Shown one piece after another: positions 30,497 to 36,392 of a stretch of 36,392 nucleotides of DNA. A program made the translations under genes and the position numbers. A model generated the notes under the pieces. That model had not been told where the DNA came from. It ran no database searches and saw only the letters and a list, made by a program, of their open reading frames with translations. Origin of the DNA: Parvibaculum sp. (GTDB taxonomy: Bacteria; Pseudomonadota; Alphaproteobacteria; Parvibaculales; Parvibaculaceae); NCBI GenBank assembly GCA_019635975.1, contig JAHBYM010000014.1, forward strand, positions 1 through 36,392. Direction: 5' to 3'. Every line of letters begins with the position of its first letter. The stretch's first letter is position 1.

Positions 30497-33031
30497 ATGG
30501 CCGAGACGCCGGCCGATTATGCCGACACGATCGATGGCGCCGCCGCCGATCGGCAGGCGGCGGACGGCAGTGCCGGCCGGGTGTTGCCGGCGCGGCGCTG
30601 GATCGTCCTTGGCGGCGTCGCAATCGGTGTCGTCACGACATTGCTCGATACAGCCGGCGTTCACGCATTCGGCGTGCCGGGCGCGTTGACCGTGTTCGGT
30701 CTGCTCGCGATTGCGGGCGCCGTTCTCTACAGCTTTTCCGGCAGCAATGCCGACGCTTTGAGCCGGTCGCCGCAGGCCGCCGGCGAGGCGCTGAACGCGC
30801 TGCCCGATCCCTGCTATGCCACCGACCGGCGCGGTTCGATCCTGTTTGCCAACGAGGCCTACCGGATGCTGGCGGGCGGCTTCGACCTTGATCGGCCGGC
30901 GCCGCTGGAGCGGCTCCTGGCGGGGCGGGGCGACATGGCGGAAGTGGCCTTCCGGCTGGCGCAGGCCGCGCGCACCGGCTTTGCCGCCGAGGAAGATGTC
31001 CGTTTCGAGACGCCGGGCGGCGTCGAGCGTCTCTACAAGGTGGTGGTGCGGCCGCTCAGCGGTGCCGATGGCGGCGCCGTCTGGCTGTTCCGCGACCTGA
31101 CGGTGGAGCGCGACCGCGCCGAACTCGCCGAGCGCACGCACAAGCGGTCCATTTCCTACATTGAGAACGCCCCTGTCGGTTTCTTCGCCGCCGATGCCGA
31201 ACGCGGCGCCATCGTCTATCTCAACCCGACGCTGGGCCGCTGGCTCGATGTCGAACCGGCGCATGTCACCGGGCGCGGCCTGACGCTTTCCGATCTGGCG
31301 CTTGGCGAAGCGCCGGCGCTGACCCACGGGGAAGGCGGTCCGGATGGCGAAATGACACCGCTTGATCTCGATCTGAAGGGACCGGAGGGCCGCGCCGTGC
31401 CTGTCCGCATCATCCGCAGCCGGCTCGAGGGTGTGCGCGGCCGGCCGGGGCACATCTTTGCGCTGGTGCTCAACCGGACGACCGGCGACAAGGCCGAGGT
31501 GACGGCCCGCGACGCCGAGATGCGGTTTGCGCGCTTCTTCAACAATGCGCCGATCGGTATTGCGACGGTCGATCAGGACGGCCGGATCGACAATGCCAAC
31601 AGCGCCTTTGTCGGCTATGTCGGCGAGAGCGTCGAACGCGGCATGCGGCTTGCCGATCTCGTGGCCGAGGACGACCGGCCGGCCGTTGGCGAGTTGCTGG
31701 CGCGCGCACGATCCGGCCAGTTGTCAGGCGCCGCGGTCGATATTCACCTGCAGCGCAATGCCGAGCGGGTCGGCCAGCTCTATGCGGCGCGGGTCGATGC
31801 GGGCGAGGGCGCGGCGCTGGTCGTCTATCTGGTCGACGCGACCGAACAGAAATCGCTCGAGATGCAGTTCGCGCAGTCGCAAAAGATGCAGGCCGTCGGT
31901 CAGCTCGCGGGCGGCGTCGCGCATGATTTCAACAATCTGCTGACGGCGATCATCGGCTTCTGCGACTTGCTGCTGGCGCGCCACCAGGCGGGCGATCCGT
32001 CTTTCGCCGACGTGGTGCAGATCAAGCAGAACGCCAATCGCGCCGCCAACCTGACGCGCCAGTTGCTCGCCTTCTCGCGGCGGCAGACCCTGCGCCCCAA
32101 GGTGTTGTCGTTGACGGACGCGCTGGCCGAATTGCAGAACCTGCTGGCGCGGCTGCTCACCGAAAAAGTCGAACTGAAGATCGTGCATGGCCGCGATCTC
32201 GGTCTCGTCAAGGTCGACCAGAACCAGCTGGAGCAGGTCGTCATCAATCTCGCCGTCAATGCGCGCGACGCGATGCCGGACGAGGGCGGGCGTCTGACGA
32301 TCCGCACCGCCAATGTGTCGGAGGCCGACAGCCGGGCGCTCGATCACGCGCTGATGCCGCATGGCGAATATGTGCTGATCGAGGTTGCCGATACCGGTCA
32401 CGGCATTCCGAAGGAAAATCTCGGCAAGATTTTCGAGCCCTTCTACACGACCAAGGATCCCTCCAAGGGCACGGGGCTCGGCCTTTCGACGGTCTATGGC
32501 ATCGTCAAGCAGACGGGCGGCTTCATCTTCCCTTATTCGACGGTCGGCAAGGGCACAACCTTCCGCATCTATCTGCCGCGCTATGTCGAGACGGCGGCCG
32601 ACCGGAAGCAGGAGGAAATCTCGCTCGCCGCCGCGCCGCCGGAACCGTCGGACCTCACCGGCAAGGGAACGATCCTGCTGGTCGAGGACGAGGACGCCGT
32701 GCGTACCTTTGCGGCGCGGGCGCTGGCGACGCGCGGCTACGAAGTGCTGCAGGCCGAAAGCGGCGAGGCGGCGCTTGCGGTGGTCGATGCCCATGAGGGC
32801 CGTATCGATCTCGTGGTGTCCGACGTCGTGATGCCCAACATGGACGGGCCGACCATGGCCAAGGAGCTGAAGCACAAGCTGCCGGACACGCCGATCATCT
32901 TCGTGTCAGGCTATGCGGAAGATGCCTTCGCCAAAAGCCTCGATCCCGAACAGGAATTCCACTTCCTGCCCAAGCCTTTCTCGCTGAAGCAGCTTGCGGC
33001 GGCCGTCAAGGAAGTGATGGGGAAGAAGTGA
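30497..33031 (+). CDS. cckA: Hybrid histidine kinase CckA
   Basis: 844-residue bifunctional hybrid kinase/phosphatase that feeds phosphate via ChpT to CtrA and CpdR. Two membrane helices (about 35-51 and 60-80) are followed by PAS-type sensor regions (about 100-465; NAPVGFFAADAERGAIVYLN and NNAPIGIATVDQDGRIDNAN). HisKA carries His476 in GGVAHDFNNLLTAIIGF. The ATPase domain has NLAVNARDAMPDEGG, DTGHGIPKENLGKIFEPFYT and GTGLGLST. The C-terminal receiver (about 715-840) has Asp776 in VVSDVVMPNMDG. The ATG at 30497 has GGGAG close by; a GTG overlapping the flhB stop (30401) would add 32 residues. The GTG of the next gene overlaps the cckA stop. Confidence 0.92.
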   Translation: MAETPADYADTIDGAAADRQAADGSAGRVLPARRWIVLGGVAIGVVTTLLDTAGVHAFGVPGALTVFGLLAIAGAVLYSFSGSNADALSRSPQAAGEALNALPDPCYATDRRGSILFANEAYRMLAGGFDLDRPAPLERLLAGRGDMAEVAFRLAQAARTGFAAEEDVRFETPGGVERLYKVVVRPLSGADGGAVWLFRDLTVERDRAELAERTHKRSISYIENAPVGFFAADAERGAIVYLNPTLGRWLDVEPAHVTGRGLTLSDLALGEAPALTHGEGGPDGEMTPLDLDLKGPEGRAVPVRIIRSRLEGVRGRPGHIFALVLNRTTGDKAEVTARDAEMRFARFFNNAPIGIATVDQDGRIDNANSAFVGYVGESVERGMRLADLVAEDDRPAVGELLARARSGQLSGAAVDIHLQRNAERVGQLYAARVDAGEGAALVVYLVDATEQKSLEMQFAQSQKMQAVGQLAGGVAHDFNNLLTAIIGFCDLLLARHQAGDPSFADVVQIKQNANRAANLTRQLLAFSRRQTLRPKVLSLTDALAELQNLLARLLTEKVELKIVHGRDLGLVKVDQNQLEQVVINLAVNARDAMPDEGGRLTIRTANVSEADSRALDHALMPHGEYVLIEVADTGHGIPKENLGKIFEPFYTTKDPSKGTGLGLSTVYGIVKQTGGFIFPYSTVGKGTTFRIYLPRYVETAADRKQEEISLAAAPPEPSDLTGKGTILLVEDEDAVRTFAARALATRGYEVLQAESGEAALAVVDAHEGRIDLVVSDVVMPNMDGPTMAKELKHKLPDTPIIFVSGYAEDAFAKSLDPEQEFHFLPKPFSLKQLAAAVKEVMGKK

Positions 33032-33558
33032 GCGGGAGGCGCGGCGCTTTCCTCGTCATCCTGTCGGGGTTACCCGGCAGCGGCAAGACAACGTTCGCGA
33101 GAGCCCTCGCGCGTGAGTTTGATGCCGTGCATATCCGCATCGACACGATCGAGCAGGCGTTGATGCGCTCATCTCTGCACCTCGAAGATGCTGCCGATGC
33201 CGGCTATGCGGCGGGCATCGCGCTGGCGGAGGACAATCTCAGGCTCGGGCATATCGTGATCGCGGATTCGGTCAACCCGTTGCCGGTCACGCGGGAGGCC
33301 TGGCGCGGGGCCGCGCGGCGAGCCGGGGTGCCTTTCGCCGATATCGAGATCGTCTGTTCGAACGGGGCGGAACACCGCGCCCGCGTCGAGGAACGGCGGG
33401 GCGATATTGAAGGACATGTGCCGCCGACATGGGCGGAAGTCGTGGCGCGGGACTATCGGCCCTTCGACGGCGAGTGCCTCCGGATCGATACGGCAGGCCG
33501 GAGCGAGAGCGACTGCGTGAACGAGCTTCTTGCGGGACTGCCGTTGCTTCGACGCTAG
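33028..33558 (+). CDS. Small P-loop kinase-like ATPase coupled to cckA
   Basis: 176-residue cytoplasmic P-loop protein. Walker A is GLPGSGKT (14-21), preceded by hydrophobic AFLVILS. HIRIDTIEQALM resembles the substrate-binding DXD-type turn of small AAA_33/CPT-like kinases, and VIADSVNPLPVTREAW gives a DS motif in the Walker B region. The C-terminal part is charged. The likely reaction is phosphorylation of a small molecule or nucleoside-like substrate; toxin or antibiotic-modifying kinases of the same fold are the alternatives. It starts with GTG inside the cckA stop (GTGA), so translation is coupled. Whether it works with CckA cannot be told from sequence. Confidence 0.8.
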   Translation: MSGRRGAFLVILSGLPGSGKTTFARALAREFDAVHIRIDTIEQALMRSSLHLEDAADAGYAAGIALAEDNLRLGHIVIADSVNPLPVTREAWRGAARRAGVPFADIEIVCSNGAEHRARVEERRGDIEGHVPPTWAEVVARDYRPFDGECLRIDTAGRSESDCVNELLAGLPLLRR

Positions 33559-33574
33559 TATCCCCTTGAAACAT

Positions 33575-34556
33575 GGGGAGTGAATTGCTATATTTCGGTC
33601 ATAGGAGATGACGCCCATGACCAAGATGACCCTCAAGACCTTCAACGCCCGCTTCCCGGACGATGACGCCTGTCTGGACCATCTCATGGCGGTCCGCTAC
33701 GGCCACAAGTTCCATTGCGGCACCTGTGGCGCGGACGCCAAGCATCACAGGGTCAAGGGCCGCCGCTGCTATGAGTGCGAGTTCTGCGGCCATCAGGTCT
33801 ACCCGACCGCCGGGACGCCTTTCGAGCGCACCCGCACAAGCCTCCGGGACTGGTTCTTCGTCATGTACCTGTTCACGACGACCCGTAACGGGGTCAGCGC
33901 GAAGGAAATCCAGCGCCAGATCGGAACCACCTACAAGACGGCATGGCGCATGGGCCACGAAATCCGCAAGTACATGGGTTGGGTTGACGGTGACGACCCT
34001 ATCGGCGGCGACAAGATCGTTGAGGCCGACAAGGCTTTCATCGGCGGCAAGGACAAGCGGGGCCATGACGACAAGACCGTGGTTCTCGGCATGGTCGAGC
34101 GGGGCGGCGACGTGATTACCCGCATCGTCGCAGAGCGCGGCGGCTTCTTTGTCGTCCCCCGCATTATCGAGCATGTGAAGCCCGGTTCGCGGATCGCAAC
34201 CGACGAAGCCGGTGCCTTCAAGGGCCTCGCGGATGAGGGTTTCCGTCACGGGACCGTCAATCACTCCAAGAAGGAATATGTCAGAGGCGACGTGCATACC
34301 AATTCAATCGAAGCCTTCTGGTCCAGCCTCAAGCGCGGGATTTCGGGGACCCACGTTTGGGTTTCGCCTCAGCACTTGCAGAAGTATCTCGGCGAGTTCG
34401 AGTTCCGCCATAACCTTCGGAAGCGCCCGCACCTGATGTTCGAGCTTCTTTTGCAGGCTTTTCCTCGCCCCTGACCATCTTGGACAGGAGAAGATCGAAA
34501 CGAGAGAACGCCATTTACCTGTTTCCTTCCTAGCCGGTTGGCTAACAATATCACCC
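33575..34556 (+). mobile_element. Probable IS1595-type insertion sequence (ends tentative)
   Basis: A transposase gene lies between imperfect inverted ends. The left end begins GGGGAGTGAATTGCTA and the right end, read inward on the minus strand, begins GGGTGATATTGTTA; with one or two gaps GTGA-ATTG-TA and a downstream TAGGA agree. No clear 8-bp target duplication was found, so the exact boundaries are uncertain. It could be an old copy, or the true right end could lie beyond the next gene. Confidence 0.4.
33617..34474 (+). CDS. IS1595/ISXO2-family transposase
   Basis: 285-residue DDE-type transposase. An N-terminal zinc ribbon has C34xxC37 and C54xxC57 (HCGTCGADAK, YECEFCGHQVY). The catalytic region has the first Asp in VEADKAFIGG, the second in IATDEAGAF and the family HTNSIEAFWSSLKRG near the third carboxylate. 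The ATG at 33608 touches the AGGAG, so the next ATG, 9 bases on, is chosen. The gene is intact, with no visible frameshift, so the element may still be mobile. It lies between the cckA-linked kinase and an unrelated membrane protein gene, in a segment unlike the surrounding flagellar DNA. Confidence 0.9.
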   Translation: MTKMTLKTFNARFPDDDACLDHLMAVRYGHKFHCGTCGADAKHHRVKGRRCYECEFCGHQVYPTAGTPFERTRTSLRDWFFVMYLFTTTRNGVSAKEIQRQIGTTYKTAWRMGHEIRKYMGWVDGDDPIGGDKIVEADKAFIGGKDKRGHDDKTVVLGMVERGGDVITRIVAERGGFFVVPRIIEHVKPGSRIATDEAGAFKGLADEGFRHGTVNHSKKEYVRGDVHTNSIEAFWSSLKRGISGTHVWVSPQHLQKYLGEFEFRHNLRKRPHLMFELLLQAFPRP

Positions 34557-34580
34557 TAACAATTGGGGCAGGGGTTGGAA

Positions 34581-35561
34581 ATGGGTAGGAGCTATCGGCT
34601 CGCAATCATTGCGCTTGGACTGACGCTCTTTGCGTTCCAGGGGCACTCACAAGAGGCCGAAGAACCGACTCTCGAAAGTCAGCCAATAGCCGAGGAAGGG
34701 CAGCCCGAGAGCGCTCCCGAAGGCGAGGAAATAGCCACCCCAGAACAGCAGGACTCCCTTCCGCTTGTTCCCGCTATCCAAGGCGTCGAAACCGCGATCC
34801 GCGATCTTGTAGCCGCGCAGAACCAAGAAGAAGACCCCGCCCATATACAGCGCCAGAAAGATGATCTGGACGCCCAAGAGCGTATGGCTTTGTGGGCCAA
34901 GTGGATGTTCTTCGCGGCTGTCGGTTCGGTCTTTTTGACCGGGCTTGGCGTTCTCCTGATTTGGCGCACCCTGTATCACACCAAGCGAGCCGTAGCCCAA
35001 GCGGCTATAGCCTCCGATGCCGCTATGAAGGCCGTTGCAGAGGCCCGCAAAAGCAACAGAATCACTGTCGCATCCGCGAAAGAGAGTCGGCGTATAGGGC
35101 ATACTCAAACGCGCGCGTATGTCAGCGTCTCGGAGTGTTTCATTCGCTTTTTGCCCGATGGCTTGCCGCCGAACTTCAACATCGACTTCAAGAACACTGG
35201 GCAAAGCCCGGCATATGACTTGCGTGGCAGAATGGGGTGGGCGTATTGGAACAAAGATCGCCTTGATGAGATTTCGTTGGACCATATAGGCATCAAGCCG
35301 TGGGCTGGTGTCATCGGCAGCGGCGGCGTCCTTAATCGACTCATCGTCCCAACCAGCGGGGAGGAATGGCGCACTTGCGAAGCCGCCGTTAATCGCGGCA
35401 CGCATGTAGTCGTGGTCTTTGGGGAGCTGACCTACGAGGACATATCGCGAAAGGGCAGGAGAACGCTTAAATTCCGCCTGTTCCTGCCCACGCTCCGCCG
35501 CAGTCCCGATCTGAACGAAGTAGACCTGTTCTATTGCGAGCAGGGCAACGACGGCGACTAG
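34581..35561 (+). CDS. Unrecognised membrane-anchored protein
   Basis: 326-residue protein, not recognised as a named family. It has a signal-like start (MGRSYRLAIIALGLTLFAFQ), a Glu/Pro-rich acidic extracytoplasmic stretch (about 25-75) and a transmembrane helix (about 107-128, WMFFAAVGSVFLTGLGVLLI). A charged helix (TLYHTKRAVAQAAIASDAAM) follows, and then a soluble domain with TRAYVSVSECFIRF and NIDFKNTGQSPAYDL. This layout occurs in scattered alphaproteobacterial accessory proteins. The minus-strand frame opposite is also long and was set aside. A TTG 18 bases upstream is possible. The surrounding DNA is less GC-rich than the flagellar genes, which suggests transfer. Confidence 0.65.
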   Translation: MGRSYRLAIIALGLTLFAFQGHSQEAEEPTLESQPIAEEGQPESAPEGEEIATPEQQDSLPLVPAIQGVETAIRDLVAAQNQEEDPAHIQRQKDDLDAQERMALWAKWMFFAAVGSVFLTGLGVLLIWRTLYHTKRAVAQAAIASDAAMKAVAEARKSNRITVASAKESRRIGHTQTRAYVSVSECFIRFLPDGLPPNFNIDFKNTGQSPAYDLRGRMGWAYWNKDRLDEISLDHIGIKPWAGVIGSGGVLNRLIVPTSGEEWRTCEAAVNRGTHVVVVFGELTYEDISRKGRRTLKFRLFLPTLRRSPDLNEVDLFYCEQGNDGD

Positions 35562-35792
35562 GGCCGCCGCTCTCACCTCGCACCCCCTTTCGGGGTGAGG
35601 TTATCGGCCCCATGTCTAAGGGGGATATGTGCGTGCTTCGAGTTCGTGAACGTCGAGCGAACATGAATTGAATAATCCAGCTTTATCAATGACTTAAAAA
35701 TCTGGTTGCCAAGGAGAACAAAATAGGTACGCTGCCTTCCATCAAGAGCGCATTGCGCGACTCGGCGGGCGATGGTTAAAGGGGAAAACGGC
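35562..35792 (+). other. Spacer and recA promoter region
   Basis: 231 bp with no gene. It begins with a small imperfect hairpin (CACCCC-ctttc-GGGGTG at 35581-35597) that may end the upstream gene. The recA control region follows; AT-rich TTGAATAATCC lies just after the LexA box. I could not fix the -10. Confidence 0.5.
35648..35662 (+). promoter_or_regulatory. Alphaproteobacterial LexA (SOS) box of recA
   Basis: GAACGTCGAGCGAAC is a perfect GAAC-N7-GAAC direct repeat, i.e. GTTC-N7-GTTC on the other strand, the LexA operator of alphaproteobacteria. It lies about 130 bp before the recA ATG and is expected to repress recA until DNA damage. Confidence 0.8.
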
Positions 35793-36392
35793 ATGTCCAA
35801 GAATGTAGTGAGCCTCGTGAAAGACGATTCAGACAAGAAGAAGGCGCTGGACGCCGCTCTGAGCCAGATCGAGCGGTCGTTCGGCAAGGGCTCCATCATG
35901 CGGCTCGGCAAGAACGAGCAGATCGTCGAGATCGAGGCGATCTCGACCGGATCGCTCGGCCTCGATATCGCGCTGGGGATTGGCGGCTTGCCGCGTGGTC
36001 GCGTCATCGAAATCTACGGGCCGGAATCTTCCGGCAAGACCACGCTGGCATTGCAGACGATTGCCGAGGCCCAGAAAAAGGGCGGCGTCTGCGCCTTTGT
36101 CGATGCCGAACACGCGCTCGACCCGATCTATGCCCGCAAGCTCGGCGTGCAGCTCGACGAATTGCTGATTTCCCAGCCCGATACCGGCGAGCAGGCGCTC
36201 GAAATCGCCGATACGCTGGTGCGCTCCAGCGCCGTCGATGTGTTGGTGATCGATTCGGTCGCGGCGCTGACGCCCAAAGCCGAACTCGAAGGCGAGATGG
36301 GCGACAGCCTGCCCGGCCTCCAAGCGCGGCTGATGAGCCAGGCGCTCCGGAAGCTCACCGCCTCGATCGCCAAATCGAACACGATGGTCATT
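35793..36392 (+). CDS. recA: Recombinase RecA (3' end cut by window edge)
   Basis: First 200 residues of RecA, the DNA strand-exchange and LexA-cleavage co-protease; the frame is open to the edge. The Walker A is GPESSGKT (76-83), with VDAEHALDP and the Walker [21 protein letters not shown]. The start region is [27 protein letters not shown] is 9-12 bases before the ATG. The remaining third is off the window. The LexA box upstream indicates SOS control. Confidence 0.98.
   Translation, partial: MSKNVVSLVKDDSDKKKALDAALSQIERSFGKGSIMRLGKNEQIVEIEAISTGSLGLDIALGIGGLPRGRVIEIYGPESSGKTTLALQTIAEAQKKGGVCAFVDAEHALDPIYARKLGVQLDELLISQPDTGEQALEIADTLVRSSAVDVLVIDSVAALTPKAELEGEMGDSLPGLQARLMSQALRKLTASIAKSNTMVI

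Noticed and set aside
33561-33579. TCCCC...GGGGA hairpin after the kinase gene as a terminator
   Set aside because: The stem is only 5 bp with no T-run and it overlaps the presumed insertion-sequence end.
34647-35576. 309-residue minus-strand frame opposite the unknown membrane protein
   Set aside because: The plus strand has a signal peptide, a membrane helix and a TRAYVSV/FKNTGQSPAY-type domain, so the minus frame is more likely a shadow. It was a close call.

Overview
The window is GC-rich alphaproteobacterial DNA, most probably from the Rhizobiales or a close relative. This rests on gene families and motifs, not on a database search: flaF, flbT, fliX, an FlmG-like flagellin glycosyltransferase and cckA are alphaproteobacterial signatures, and the recA promoter carries the alphaproteobacterial LexA box (GAAC-N7-GAAC). 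No rRNA, tRNA or CRISPR array was seen.

Layout. 1-1567 (minus): an edge-truncated class I SAM methyltransferase and a MoxR-type AAA+ ATPase. 1927-6716 (plus): flgE-flgK-flgL (hook, hook-filament junction). 6786-10223 (minus): flaF-flbT, then two flagellin genes, each followed by its own hairpin terminator. 10553-14201 (minus): flgI-flgJ-flbY plus the FlmG-like TPR/glycosyltransferase. 14485-15488 (plus): fliX and dksA. 15561-18902 (minus): flgF-flgG-flgA-flgH. 19255-25587 (plus): fliL-fliM-(PflI-like)-(MotE-like) and a 1143-residue exported repeat/TPR protein. 25601-26733 (minus): fliO-fliP. 27012-30404 (plus): flgB-flgC-fliE-fliQ-fliR-flhB. 30497-33558: the cell-cycle kinase gene cckA with a translationally coupled P-loop kinase. 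33559-35561: an accessory segment with an IS1595-type transposase and an unrecognised membrane protein. 35793-36392: the start of recA, cut by the right edge.

How it works together. The genes make the rod, P and L rings, hook, hook-filament junction, flagellin, part of the C-ring and most of the export gate. FlaF, FlbT and FliX couple expression to assembly. The promoters can be read. Three perfect CtrA-type boxes (TTAA-N7-TTAA) lie upstream of fliX, fliO/flgB and the large TPR gene, and a near-perfect one lies upstream of flgB. CckA, encoded in the same window, heads the phosphorelay that activates CtrA. The flgE and flgF promoters share a sigma-54 element, an IHF-like site and an upstream palindrome CGGCA-N5-TGCCG (a candidate FlbD/ftr site) at almost identical spacings. 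Thus both tiers of a Caulobacter-like flagellar hierarchy are written in the intergenic DNA.

The least explained parts are the large periplasmic repeat/TPR protein with its own CtrA box, the P-loop kinase coupled to cckA, and the transposase plus membrane-protein segment between cckA and recA. I did not find a clearly new multi-gene defence or mobile system.
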